From: Bacillus sp. HSf4
GTDB lineage: Bacteria > Bacillota > Bacilli > Bacillales > Bacillaceae
Length of the DNA stretch: 64,000 nt
Assembly: GCF_029537375.1 (NCBI RefSeq)
Contig: NZ_CP120679.1
Location: 167,501-231,500, forward strand
Direction of reading: 5' to 3'
Position numbers and translations under genes: made by a program. Below are positions 44,178 to 53,443 of this stretch, in pieces; within the stretch, counting starts at the first letter, position 1, and each line of letters opens with the position of its first letter. The notes under the pieces are model-generated. The model had not been told where the DNA came from, did not search any database, and saw only the letters and a program-made list of their open reading frames with translations.

Positions 44178-45392
44178 TTACTCTTCGTCTTCTTTTTCTT
44201 TTTCCTTAAGTGCCTTTTCTTCTCTTTTCTTGGCTTCTTCCCGCTGTTTTTCAGCGCGTTTTTCTGCTTCTTCGCGTTGTTTCTCTTGAGCTTTTCTAGC
44301 TTGTTCTTCTTTTTTCTTGGCTTCCTCCCGCTGCTTTTCAGCGCGTTTTTGCGCTTCTTCGCGCTGTTTCTCTTGAGCCTTTCTAGCTTGTTCTTCTTTT
44401 TTCTTAGCTTCTTCCCGCTGCTTTTCTTCTTGTTTTTTCAACGCTTCCCGTTGTTTTACTTCTGCATTCGTACGCGCATCTTTTTTATCTTCATCATCTG
44501 TTTTATTGTCGGAGTCTTCTTTATCCTCTTCATCTGCTTTACTGTCAGACTCCTCTTTTTCGTCTTTAACCGCTTCTGCCGTTTCTTCGTTGATTTCTTC
44601 AGCAGCATCGGCTTGTTCTTCTGCCAGCTCTTTATTCAATTCAAGAAGTTCCTCATTGTACTCTTTTTCATCCATTTCACCGGACGCCAGTTTTTCTTCA
44701 AGTTCGGCGCGTTTTTCCTCAGCCTTTTGCTCGATTTTCGCTAATTTTTTGTTGAGTTTCTTTTCTAACTTCTCTTGTGCTTTGACGATATTTTTTTGCA
44801 GCGCTTTTTTTGCTTCCGGATTGTTGATTTGATTTAACACGTTTTGCAGCGCGAGGATGTTAGAAGAAAATTGTTCTTCAAGCTGGTCAGATGTATCTTC
44901 TTGTTTGTCACCATCATCCATTGGTTCGGATTGCTCGTATTTTTCCAGTGCTTCCTCTTGAAGCTCAACGGCCTCTTCAAGAATGTCACGGGCTAATTCT
45001 TCCTGACCTTCCGCAAGCAGCGCCTCTGCTTCTTTGATGCGTTCTTCAGCGAAAAACGCCAGCAATTCAGCCTCTTTCACTTCATCAAAGGCCAGGGCCA
45101 GCTGGACATTTTCCATGAGTCTTTTTGAGAAATAGAAGAAATCATCAGGCAGAAGTGAAGGTATGTCCTCATCATTTACAGATGTTGATTGTTCGGTATC
45201 CGCTTCATCTGTGTTTTTCGTTTCTTCGGCCTCATTTTCATTTGTGTCTTGTTGAACGGTTTCTTCTTCTTGTCCGTCAGATTGGTTGTCCTGCTCTTCT
45301 GCAAAAGCTTGTCCGGTTCCAAATACAAAAGCGAGAAGTGCGGCGGCAAAACCGGTCGAAACAATCATGCGGCCTTTTTTGAATAACGACAT
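44178..45392 (-). CDS. Secreted DUF5667-like coiled-coil protein
   Basis: The 404-residue protein has a signal peptide ending AFA before EEQDNQ, an acidic linker, a DUF5667-like helical domain (about 80-150; PDDFFYFSKRLMENVQLALAF then AELLAFFAEERIKEAEALL) and a very long charged coiled coil. The C-terminus carries a 29-residue repeat twice (REEAKKKEEQARKAQEKQRE...), encoded by two 87-bp units at 44247-44333 and 44334-44420. I start at ATG 45392, after GGAGGGA, because this gives the signal peptide. A c-di-GMP-I type riboswitch lies in the leader, pointing to a role on the cell surface or in the matrix. Confidence 0.85.
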   Translation of the reverse strand: MSLFKKGRMIVSTGFAAALLAFVFGTGQAFAEEQDNQSDGQEEETVQQDTNENEAEETKNTDEADTEQSTSVNDEDIPSLLPDDFFYFSKRLMENVQLALAFDEVKEAELLAFFAEERIKEAEALLAEGQEELARDILEEAVELQEEALEKYEQSEPMDDGDKQEDTSDQLEEQFSSNILALQNVLNQINNPEAKKALQKNIVKAQEKLEKKLNKKLAKIEQKAEEKRAELEEKLASGEMDEKEYNEELLELNKELAEEQADAAEEINEETAEAVKDEKEESDSKADEEDKEDSDNKTDDEDKKDARTNAEVKQREALKKQEEKQREEAKKKEEQARKAQEKQREEAQKRAEKQREEAKKKEEQARKAQEKQREEAEKRAEKQREEAKKREEKALKEKEKEDEE

Positions 45393-45426
45393 AAAAAAAT
45401 CCCTCCAAAACAAAGTTTTTGTAAAG

Positions 45427-45477
45427 GAAGAATCGCTGAATCCACTCTGTAAAAACGGAGTGTTGACCCGATTCTTC
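45427..45477 (-). promoter_or_regulatory. Expression platform hairpin of the riboswitch
   Basis: GAAGAATCG and CGATTCTTC are perfect 9-bp arms enclosing an inner CACTC/GAGTG stem. The hairpin begins directly after the aptamer and ends 34 bp before the ATG. The following CTTTAC is a weak T-run, so whether it controls termination or translation is open. Confidence 0.6.
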
Positions 45478-45562
45478 ATTTGGCAGCCCAGCCACCGTAG
45501 TGAATACACCGTAGGTCTGTGACTTTGCGCCTCTATTTTTCAATAGATTTGCCTTTTTCAAA
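45478..45562 (-). ncRNA. c-di-GMP-I (GEMM) type riboswitch aptamer
   Basis: Reading the minus strand, GGCAAATCTATT-GAAA-AATAG is the P2 hairpin with a GAAA tetraloop, followed by GGCGCAAAGTCACAGACCTA, a P3 hairpin, and TACGGTGGCTGGGCTGCC. These are the conserved segments of GEMM-I: GGCAAA, tetraloop, GCAAAG, the receptor and the closing UGCC that pairs with GGCA. Known members bind c-di-GMP, and a few bind cGAMP. It lies about 90 bp upstream of the DUF5667-like gene. Confidence 0.85.
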
Positions 45563-45875
45563 AGAGAACGGTTCATTTGGTTAAATCGTTCAACTTTATC
45601 AAAATGAGTATACATTAAAAAAAGATGGAGGAATAGGATTAATTATTTATATATTTGTAATTTTCTGTTTAATAGAATTATTTACCTTCTTTTGTATGAT
45701 AGAAAATCAGTGAAGACGCGGGCAGCCAGAGAGGGATTTTGATCAATCGAGTTTCTTCAATTCTGTCACATAACCCGGTGACAAATTACGGTCAACTGAC
45801 GGCCGTTTGCAAAAGCTGAACATGCTACAATCGTATTGAAAGCGGAAACATTTAAATATCGGGAGGTCTGCCAAG

Positions 45876-46871
45876 ATGAAAGCACTTGTAGTTGAAGCAC
45901 CGTTTCAAGCGGTGGTAAAAGAGGTGCCATATCCATCACCGGGTCCGAAAGATGTTGTAATTAAAGTTGAAAACATCGGAATATGCGGAACCGATATTCA
46001 TATTTTCAAAGGTGAGTTTCTGTCACCTTATCCGATTATTCCTGGGCATGAATTTTCCGGAACGGTATATGAAACAGGCCAGGACGTGACTAATGTAAAA
46101 ATTGGTGATCGTGTGACAGCTGATCCGTCTTTGTTTTGCGGTGAGTGTGATTATTGTTTAACAAACCGCGGCAACCAATGCAGCAATTGGGGAGCCCTTG
46201 GGAATACAACAGATGGAAGCATGGCCGAGTATGTAAAAGTGCCGAGCCGAAATGTCGTGAAGCTCCCTGATACAATGAGCTTTGAGGAAGGTGCCTTTAT
46301 TGAGCCGATGGCTTGTGTTGTACATGGGATGAATCGGCTCAATCTCCAAGTTGGTGACCGGGTTATTCTGTTTGGCGCAGGGGCGATGGGGCAGCAGTTG
46401 ATTCAGTCGTTAAAAATGGCGGGTGCTTCAGAACTTGTGGTTGTCGACATCTCTCAAGAGAAACTCGACATGGCGCTGAAGTGGGGCGCGACAAAAGGTG
46501 TGCTGAGCGAAGATCTTAGACCTGAGGAATTTCCGACCGGATTTGATGTCGTGGTTGATGCCACTGGAATTCCTGCCGTGATCGAAAATGCCTTTCAGTT
46601 TATGGGGAAAACAGCGACATATCTGCAGTTCGGTGTGACGGCGCAAAATGAGTCGGTACGCCTTGATCCCTTTAAGCTGTACAACAATGACTGGACGATT
46701 TTAGGATCGATGGCCATTAATTATACATTTTTACCAGCGTTCCATTGGGTGAAAGAAAAGCGGATTGAGGTGGAGCATTTGATCTCGCAAAAGCTTACGT
46801 TGGAAGAAGCGGTCGGCTTTTTAAGAGGACCGAGAAGCTCTGATTTGTTTAAAGTTCAGATTAAGATGTGA
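45876..46871 (+). CDS. Zinc-dependent polyol/alcohol dehydrogenase (MDR family)
   Basis: This 331-residue medium-chain dehydrogenase has catalytic zinc ligands Cys37, His58 and Glu59 (ICGTD, PGHEF) and the structural zinc set Cys88, Cys91, Cys94 and Cys102. LFGAGAMGQQLIQ is the NAD(P) phosphate loop. It groups by eye with sorbitol, arabitol and galactitol-1-phosphate dehydrogenases, and the PTS regulator and permease genes downstream suggest a polyol or polyol-phosphate substrate. CGGGAGG precedes the ATG. The regulator gene starts 175 bp downstream, perhaps from its own promoter. Confidence 0.87.
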   Translation: MKALVVEAPFQAVVKEVPYPSPGPKDVVIKVENIGICGTDIHIFKGEFLSPYPIIPGHEFSGTVYETGQDVTNVKIGDRVTADPSLFCGECDYCLTNRGNQCSNWGALGNTTDGSMAEYVKVPSRNVVKLPDTMSFEEGAFIEPMACVVHGMNRLNLQVGDRVILFGAGAMGQQLIQSLKMAGASELVVVDISQEKLDMALKWGATKGVLSEDLRPEEFPTGFDVVVDATGIPAVIENAFQFMGKTATYLQFGVTAQNESVRLDPFKLYNNDWTILGSMAINYTFLPAFHWVKEKRIEVEHLISQKLTLEEAVGFLRGPRSSDLFKVQIKM

Positions 46872-47046
46872 AGCTCCATTCCCCTGGTCATGAACAGGGG
46901 ATTATTTTTCTTGATGATGCGGATGAGGAATTGACATAGGTGCTGGATCAAGATGGATATATTGACGTTTACATGATCTTCATGTGATGGTGGGTAAATA
47001 TGGAATTTACGAACGTTGAAACGCGCTTAAGAAAGGAGCGGTCACA

Positions 47047-49101
47047 ATGGAGCAACAAATTGTTATGAATTCACGGCAAAAACAGATCATCCATCGTCTG
47101 CTCCATGTAAGCAATCCTGTCCCGTTAAAAGAAATCGCCGAAGACCTGAATATTAGTGTCCGTACGGTTCAGCGGGAAATGAACGCCATCAAAAACATTT
47201 TGAAACACTATCAGCTTCATATCTCCAAAACATTTGGCATGGGAATGGTTCTGAAAGGAGAAAAAGCGAAGAAAGAACGTCTGGCATCTGATCTTGATTT
47301 TTTCTTTGAGATGAAGGACTATTCTCCGGAAGAACGAAAGCAGGGGTTAATTTGTGATTTGTTAAAGCTGGATGAGCCTGCGAAGCTGTTTGTTTTCAGC
47401 CGCCAATACCATGTGTCAGAATCAACGATCAGCCATGATCTCGAAAAATTAAAAGCATGGTTCGCTTCTTTTCAAATTCAGCTTCATCGTAAACCGGGCA
47501 TCGGGGTGTACATACAGGGAGAAGACATGGACATACGACAAGCGATTGCGGCTGTGCTGCTTGAACAAATGCTTCCCGAAGCGTGGATTGAGCTGTTTCA
47601 TAAAATGGATCATGCGAAAACGTGTGTAAAACAGCTGTTGCCTGATCGCTATCAGCGGCTGATCGACATTGAGCTGCTTCATAGAGTGCATCGTGTCATC
47701 ACAGGTGTACTCTCACAAGAAGGCGTCCGGCTCGACGAGAGAGACATGCTTCATTTAAGCATTCACCTGGCACTTGCGATTACCCGCTGTTCGGGACGCC
47801 AGATCGAACACAATCGAACACTGCCGGTGGGTTACCCGCTGACCTCTCATGTGCTGAAGCGCATCGAAGCTACCTTTGATATTCAACTGTCACCAGACGA
47901 CATCAACCATGTTAAACATCATTTGGCAGGCGTGGAAAAAGAGCAGCAAACCGTTAAGATCGATGACGCGTTTGCGGCCTATCTCACACAGCTTTTTATT
48001 TTGAAAACAGAGGAAGCGCTCCAAGAACCGTTAATGAATTCCTCTTTGCTCGAAGGACTGAAAAACCACTTGCGGTCTGCCTTGACACGCATCATAGGAG
48101 GACTGGCGATTCATAATCCGCTGCTGCGGCAAATTCAAGAAAAATACAAGCCCGTCTATAACGCCTGTGAACAAGGCGCCAAGGTCATCGCCGCGGAAAT
48201 CGGCACACCCGTTCCCGATGCGGAAATCGCGTTTTTAACATTGCATATCGGCGCCTCTTATTACGACAGGCAGACGAAACAATCGGAATGCAGGGCGATT
48301 GTGGTCTGCGCAAGCGGTTTTGGCACTTCCCGCTTTATATCCGCTAAATTGAAAAAAGAAATCAGAAATCTTGTGATTGTTGATATCGTCGCTTCTCACC
48401 AGCTGGCAGAGTGGCTGAATGATCATGATACCATTGATTTGATTATCTCGACCATTCGTCTCGACCAGATGAAGGAAAAGACGGTCGTCGTTTCGCCTCT
48501 CTTAACCGATAAGGAAATCGGCCTTTTACAAAACCGCATCGCCAATTGCCGTCATGATAAAACAAACGTCAACAGCCCGATCGATGTGAATAAGGAGATG
48601 AAATATCTGCAAACGGCGGCATTTGGAGAGGGGATGCTGCAGATTTTCCGGCATTTTTCCGTCAGTTCGATCAGCATTCCGCCTAAAGTCCAATTTGAGA
48701 TCAAGCGCCACCTTGATGTTTCCGATTTGCCTCTGGAAAACAGCTCTGTTTTTGTCGAGGATTTACAGAAACGGGAGGGAAAAGGCGGATTTATCGTGAA
48801 TAAATTGGCTGTGCTTCATACTCGATCAACGGGAGTTTGGAGTTTATTTGTGCAACTGATCCGCTCCGATCGGCCGCTTTTTTGGAATGGGAAAGAAGCA
48901 GACGCTATTTTGGTGATGGCCGGTCCGGCGGATGCACCGGCCGAGCATTTTGCGGCATTGGGCGAAATCAGCCAATCGTTTATTGATGAACAGCATATCG
49001 AGGTGTTTTTAAAAGGAAGTGAAGAAGAGGTGAAACAGCAAATCAAACACACACTCGTCAAAGCATACAAAACAAGACTTCAGCATATTGGGGAGAAGTA
49101 A
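47047..49101 (+). CDS. PRD-containing PTS regulator, MtlR-like activator
   Basis: The 684-residue protein has an N-terminal HTH (residues 8-65; PVPLKEIAEDLNISVRTVQREM), a second HTH-like region, two PRD domains (about 175-400), a Gat-type EIIB domain with Cys421 (VVCASGFGTSRF) and a C-terminal EIIA-like domain with His591 (LAVLHTRSTG). This is the architecture of MtlR, which is controlled by phosphorylation of the PRD, EIIB and EIIA domains. It should activate the adjacent polyol genes. AAAGGAGCGG precedes the ATG, and the permease gene starts 4 bp after its stop. Confidence 0.9.
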   Translation: MEQQIVMNSRQKQIIHRLLHVSNPVPLKEIAEDLNISVRTVQREMNAIKNILKHYQLHISKTFGMGMVLKGEKAKKERLASDLDFFFEMKDYSPEERKQGLICDLLKLDEPAKLFVFSRQYHVSESTISHDLEKLKAWFASFQIQLHRKPGIGVYIQGEDMDIRQAIAAVLLEQMLPEAWIELFHKMDHAKTCVKQLLPDRYQRLIDIELLHRVHRVITGVLSQEGVRLDERDMLHLSIHLALAITRCSGRQIEHNRTLPVGYPLTSHVLKRIEATFDIQLSPDDINHVKHHLAGVEKEQQTVKIDDAFAAYLTQLFILKTEEALQEPLMNSSLLEGLKNHLRSALTRIIGGLAIHNPLLRQIQEKYKPVYNACEQGAKVIAAEIGTPVPDAEIAFLTLHIGASYYDRQTKQSECRAIVVCASGFGTSRFISAKLKKEIRNLVIVDIVASHQLAEWLNDHDTIDLIISTIRLDQMKEKTVVVSPLLTDKEIGLLQNRIANCRHDKTNVNSPIDVNKEMKYLQTAAFGEGMLQIFRHFSVSSISIPPKVQFEIKRHLDVSDLPLENSSVFVEDLQKREGKGGFIVNKLAVLHTRSTGVWSLFVQLIRSDRPLFWNGKEADAILVMAGPADAPAEHFAALGEISQSFIDEQHIEVFLKGSEEEVKQQIKHTLVKAYKTRLQHIGEK

Positions 49102-49105
49102 CAGC

Positions 49106-50827
49106 GTGAAAAAGATATTCAGAATGTACAGCGCCGTCGTCTATCAAAACATGATTCTTGTGATCACAGCGGGAGTCGTCAATATAATGTTTGGCGAACA
49201 CGGGTGGCTGCCGCTTCCCCGATTCGCCCCTGTCATCGACAGCCTGTATCTTTTTGTCATCCCGCTCATTTTTGCATTCACCGGAGGCAGAATGGCGGCA
49301 GGGCAAAGAGGCGGCATTGCGGCAGCGGCAGCCACGCTCGGGATCATTTTGTCCAGTGATCTTTCGATGATTCTCGCCGCTATGCTTTTTGGTCCGTTGT
49401 TTGGCTGGCTGTACAAGTATTGCGAAAGATGTACACAGAACAGATTTCCGATTGGAACGGAACTGCTGGTCAGCCACGTGACGGGTGCGTTTTTGTCGAC
49501 CGGGTTTTTGCTTTTCTGTTTTTACGCTGCCGGTCCGTTTTTAAATACCGCGATGACACATTTTTATCACTTGGTGCTGACTGTGGCAAATTCTATATGG
49601 CTTCCGGCAGCCGCTCTTTTGATTGAACCGGGAAAGGTGCTTTTTTTAAACAATGTGATGAATCACGGCCTTCTTGGGCCGCTCGGCATCCAGCAGACGA
49701 AAGAGCTGGGCAAATCCATTTTCTTTCTGCTTGAAGCTAACCCGGGACCGGGATTAGGCGTGCTCATCGCCTGTCTTTTCCGTCTTAAAAAGGAAGAGTG
49801 TCTGGCGTTAAAAACAGCCATTGGGATTCATGCCATCGGCGGCATCCATGAGGTTTATTTTCCATACATTTTAAAGCGCCCCTTGCTCTTTCTGCCGTTA
49901 ATCGCAGGCGGCGCGGCGGGCACCGCTGTGTTTTCTTTATTCAACGCGGGACTGGCTTCCACCGCTTCCCCGGCAAGCGTGCTGCTTATCTTATTGTTAT
50001 CACCAAAAGGGGATATACTGTCTGTAGCTGCTGGCATGGCCGTTTCCTGTGCAGCCTCATTGATGTTATCTATACTGATTTTGTCCCCTTCAAGACATCA
50101 TGATGAGCCGATGTCATCCGACGATGATGAGCCGGTTCCTGCACGTCACCCCCGGAAGCTGATTGTGACATGTGATGGCGGACTTGCTTCAAGCGCGATG
50201 GGCGCCGCTATTTTAAAAAAGCTTACAACCCGTAAATATCCGAATTTGCAGATTGGCTATGCCGCCATCCATCAAATCCCCCAAGATGCGGATGTTATCA
50301 TCGGACAACAGGAACTAAAGCCGGAAGTGAAAAAATACAATCCTAATGTTCCGTATATCGGCCTTTTGTCATTGGCTGATGAAAGAGAATATGACAAGGT
50401 CCTTTCATATCTTGCGCCAAATCGTGATGAACGGCTGATCCTGCTGAAGCAAACAGCCGAAACAAAAACGGAAGCGATCATGATGCTGGGTGAATGCATG
50501 CAGACCCTCGGCTTCATAAATCGTACGGACGGAACGCTGGAAAAATATCCCGTTCTCAGAAATGGAGCGGCTGTTTTCCGCAGTTCCGGCAAGACGGCGG
50601 GACTTGTGATCATCCAGTTTCCCGAAGGGGTTTATTTTAAAGGCGCGCCGGTTTATCTGCTGATCGGACTTTCTGGGAGCAGCCCTCAACAGCTTCGTGC
50701 GGCGAATGAAATCAAGGCGGTGTTGTCAGATGAAAGCATCAGCAGCCGATTGCGGCATACCGACGACAAGCAGGAGATCCTGAAGGCGTTTCGGCCTTTT
50801 TTCCTGCAAAGTTTTTCTAAAACATGA
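49106..50827 (+). CDS. Mannitol-type PTS permease EIICB with degenerate EIIA
   Basis: This 573-residue protein has a membrane EIIC domain (about 1-330), an EIIB domain with phospho-Cys356 (TCDGGLASSAMG) and a C-terminal domain that aligns with mannitol EIIA (TAGLVIIQFPEGVYF, VYLLIGLSG). Where EIIA has AVPHG with its phospho-His, this reads AVFRSS, Arg492 replacing His, and the preceding segment is shortened. The EIIA is therefore probably inactive, and another EIIA must donate phosphate. GTG 49106 has GGGGAG 10 nt upstream; a TTG at 49088 is less likely. A terminator follows. Confidence 0.88.
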   Translation: MKKIFRMYSAVVYQNMILVITAGVVNIMFGEHGWLPLPRFAPVIDSLYLFVIPLIFAFTGGRMAAGQRGGIAAAAATLGIILSSDLSMILAAMLFGPLFGWLYKYCERCTQNRFPIGTELLVSHVTGAFLSTGFLLFCFYAAGPFLNTAMTHFYHLVLTVANSIWLPAAALLIEPGKVLFLNNVMNHGLLGPLGIQQTKELGKSIFFLLEANPGPGLGVLIACLFRLKKEECLALKTAIGIHAIGGIHEVYFPYILKRPLLFLPLIAGGAAGTAVFSLFNAGLASTASPASVLLILLLSPKGDILSVAAGMAVSCAASLMLSILILSPSRHHDEPMSSDDDEPVPARHPRKLIVTCDGGLASSAMGAAILKKLTTRKYPNLQIGYAAIHQIPQDADVIIGQQELKPEVKKYNPNVPYIGLLSLADEREYDKVLSYLAPNRDERLILLKQTAETKTEAIMMLGECMQTLGFINRTDGTLEKYPVLRNGAAVFRSSGKTAGLVIIQFPEGVYFKGAPVYLLIGLSGSSPQQLRAANEIKAVLSDESISSRLRHTDDKQEILKAFRPFFLQSFSKT

Positions 50828-50840
50828 TACGGACAATCTG

Positions 50841-50888
50841 ACAGACGCTGTTTTTCGTTTTGTATAGCATCCCAGCGTCTGTTTCATT
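50841..50888 (+). terminator. Terminator of the polyol PTS operon
   Basis: ACAGACGCTG and CAGCGTCTGT form a perfect 10-bp stem with a 22-nt loop, followed by TTCATTTG. Confidence 0.72.
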
Positions 50889-50943
50889 TGTAAATGTCAA
50901 TAAGTAGTGACCAGTGTCCTGACGGCGCCGTCCCCCGCACAGG

Positions 50944-52215
50944 CTAGGCCTTTGTTTCTCTTATACAGTCTATCTGCTGCCGTGTCGGCTGTTCAGACTC
51001 CGGCAGGGTGATAAAAACAGTCAAAATCGAGCTGATAACATAAAGGATGGCCAGCACCCAAATGACCCCGGCCGAGCCGATCGTTCCGATGAGCAGCCCT
51101 ACAAGTGCAGGCCCTACAAAAACAGGCAGGCCGGCGCCAAGATTCAAGATGGAAATCGCGGCACCTTTTTCTTCTTGAACAAGTGAAGGAACAAGTGCGG
51201 ACAGCGGGACATAACCGGCCAAAGAAGCCCCCCAAAGCATTCCGGCTATCGTGATCATGACGATATTGCCATTCGTCCATTCCGGTGAATAATATAACAG
51301 CAACGTAGAAATGGCTGCCGATACGCCGCCGAACCAAATAACGGTATTCCGCCATCCCAGCTTGTCGCCGATGACGCCAAAGCAAACATTGAACAAAATA
51401 TTACTTGTGAAAATAGCGCCCCAAATCTGCAGCCATGTTGTTGTGGAAATACCGAAATCCGCCATATGGAGCGGCAAAAAAACCGGAAAGGCAAACTGCG
51501 AGGTTGTGTTAATGGTTCTCACGATGCCGCCGAGCAGCACTTTAGGCTCCCGTTTAACAATCGTCACACCTTTGAAAAGCTCTTTTACTTTTTGTTTCGC
51601 TGTTGTATCTTTTTTTCGTTCAAGCTTGTCACGGTTTAAGACGAGGGCAAAAAATGCCCCAAGCGTCACCCAAAACAGCGAGCTCCACATTGTGTTTAAA
51701 TGCCCCATATATATGATGGCCCAACTCGAGTAATATGCCCCAAGCACATTTAATCCGCCTGTAAAGAAAAACCAAAACCACCCTGCGGCCGTGCTGAGTT
51801 TTTCTTTCGGGCTGCGGTAGGCGATCCAAACGAGAAACGAATAGGCAAACAGCGGATAGCCGAAGCCGCGTACGGCATATGTCACAAGCATGGTAGAAAA
51901 CGACAGGTCAGGCATCCCGAACCCGACAAAGCCTATTGTTCCGAGAATATAAAGCAAAAGCCCTGTCAACATTGTTTTTTTCGCACCAAGCGCCTCGACC
52001 AGCACACCGGAAAACCAGGAAGAAATCGCGATCGTTACTCCATAAGCCGTAAATAAAGTCGCTGAAAGCTGAACTGTCAGACCACGATCAACCAAATAAG
52101 GGCTAAGCCAGCCGATCTCGATGCCATCTCCCATCATAAAAATTAGGATCCCCAAGTATCCCCAGCCGATTTTACTTGGAATGCCGATTTTATCTAAAAC
52201 ATTCTGTGGTTTCAT
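50944..52215 (-). CDS. MFS polyol permease family transporter
   Basis: The 423-residue, 12-helix protein resembles the polyol permeases DalT (D-arabinitol) and RbtT (ribitol): GWGYLGILIFMMGDGIEIGW near the start, the VRGFGYPLFAYSFLVWI segment and TTTWLQIWGAIFTSNILFNV in the second half. A polyol substrate also fits the dehydrogenase and PTS genes on the other side of the shared terminator region. I choose ATG 52215, 9 nt after AGAGGA; an ATG at 52224 abuts the ribosome site. It is transcribed leftward, convergent with the PTS operon. Confidence 0.8.
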   Translation of the reverse strand: MKPQNVLDKIGIPSKIGWGYLGILIFMMGDGIEIGWLSPYLVDRGLTVQLSATLFTAYGVTIAISSWFSGVLVEALGAKKTMLTGLLLYILGTIGFVGFGMPDLSFSTMLVTYAVRGFGYPLFAYSFLVWIAYRSPKEKLSTAAGWFWFFFTGGLNVLGAYYSSWAIIYMGHLNTMWSSLFWVTLGAFFALVLNRDKLERKKDTTAKQKVKELFKGVTIVKREPKVLLGGIVRTINTTSQFAFPVFLPLHMADFGISTTTWLQIWGAIFTSNILFNVCFGVIGDKLGWRNTVIWFGGVSAAISTLLLYYSPEWTNGNIVMITIAGMLWGASLAGYVPLSALVPSLVQEEKGAAISILNLGAGLPVFVGPALVGLLIGTIGSAGVIWVLAILYVISSILTVFITLPESEQPTRQQIDCIRETKA

Positions 52216-52353
52216 TGCATTCATTCCTCTCCATTACCTCATATTGTTTGCGCTTTCATTGCTAATATTGTAACGTGTTTGCACATAAAGCCGTGCCCAT
52301 ACTTCCGGCAGTTTTGGCGAAGAAACTTGTGACAAAATCAAGCGAGCACAAAA

Positions 52354-52384
52354 AAACCAATTGCTTGGTACGAACAATTGGTTT
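52354..52384 (-). terminator. Terminator of the LysR gene
   Basis: AAACCAATTG and CAATTGGTTT form a perfect 10-bp stem, followed on the minus strand by a T-run of the AAAAAA complement. Confidence 0.85.
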
Positions 52385-52436
52385 CGCTTTAAAACCCATG
52401 TCGACTGATTGCAGGCATATGCCAAAAACCTGCCGA

Positions 52437-53321
52437 TTAAGGTGTATACGGAGCGGTTTTCATCATTTGCATAAAGTTAATGGCAGAAGCAGAAAGGTAA
52501 TCTTCTCTTCTCATGCATAATGAAATCGGATTTTTCAAGTTGATTTTCTCGACATGAACCGTTGCAATATCCCCGCGGTCCATATATTCGTTCACTTCAA
52601 GAGCGGAGGCGAACATCACGCCATACCCTTCCATAACCGTTCTGATCGTTTCGTTCAATCCGTTGATTTGTACACCTATTTTTGGTTTGTCTACATGATG
52701 CAATGTACATAACGAAATCAATTTCTCCCGGGAAAAACTGCCTTCTTCCCGAAAGACAAACGGTTCTTTCACAACTTCTTCTAATGTTGTGTGCTGTGAT
52801 GCAAGCTTGTGGTCTTTATTGACGACAAACAGCATGTCATCTTCCAAAAGCAGCGTTCCTTTTATGAAGGGGCCGAATTCCGTTGTTCCGCCGATCAGGC
52901 CTATGTCCGCTTCATAGTTGATCAGCTGTTCACAAGCCTTTTGAAAATTCGTGGTCGTAATTTCCACTTCTGTCTTGGGAAATAGCTGTTTAAATTGGCT
53001 GATCCATCTTGGCAGCAAAAAATTGGCGGGGAGAAAGGTGGCGGCAATGCGCAGCTTTCCCATTGAACCCTCTTTGACATATGATTCAATTTCTTTTTCA
53101 AGTGAAAACAGCCGCTTTGCCTGTTTTGCAAGCTCTGCGCCGGACTGTGTCAACAAGATGCCTCTGCCTTTAGGAACGAGTAAGGTACAATCGATATCGC
53201 GTTCTAAATTCTTAATTTGAGAAGTAACGGCCGGTTGGCTGATGTTTAACTGTTTGGCGGCTTGGGTGACACTGCCTGTTTCAGCGACCGTATAGAACAG
53301 CCGCAGTGCATGAAGATTCAT
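52437..53321 (-). CDS. LysR-family transcriptional regulator
   Basis: The 294-residue protein has the LysR HTH in residues 1-60 (FYTVAETGSVTQAAKQLNISQPAVTSQIKNLE) and a periplasmic-binding-like effector domain. It is divergent from the ATP-grasp gene 122 bp away, the classical position for LysR control of a neighbour. The intergenic region contains several AT-rich palindromes of the T-N11-A type, such as ATATC-N7-GATAT near 53356. The inducer is unknown. It is followed by its own terminator. Confidence 0.9.
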   Translation of the reverse strand: MNLHALRLFYTVAETGSVTQAAKQLNISQPAVTSQIKNLERDIDCTLLVPKGRGILLTQSGAELAKQAKRLFSLEKEIESYVKEGSMGKLRIAATFLPANFLLPRWISQFKQLFPKTEVEITTTNFQKACEQLINYEADIGLIGGTTEFGPFIKGTLLLEDDMLFVVNKDHKLASQHTTLEEVVKEPFVFREEGSFSREKLISLCTLHHVDKPKIGVQINGLNETIRTVMEGYGVMFASALEVNEYMDRGDIATVHVEKINLKNPISLCMRREDYLSASAINFMQMMKTAPYTP

Positions 53322-53443
53322 GTTTCACACCTCTAATCATAAATAAGATTTATGAATATCTAATAAAGATATATTAGAGTTATCTAAATACTTTCATTAT
53401 TATAAAATTGAAAAACGTCTTTTACAAGAAAGGAGAACCTGTT

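Noticed and set aside
44154..44744. 196-codon Phe-rich frame on the plus strand
   Set aside because: It is the antisense of the Glu/Lys-rich coiled-coil gene; codons GAA/AAG/GAG read as TTC/CTT/CTC produce it automatically.
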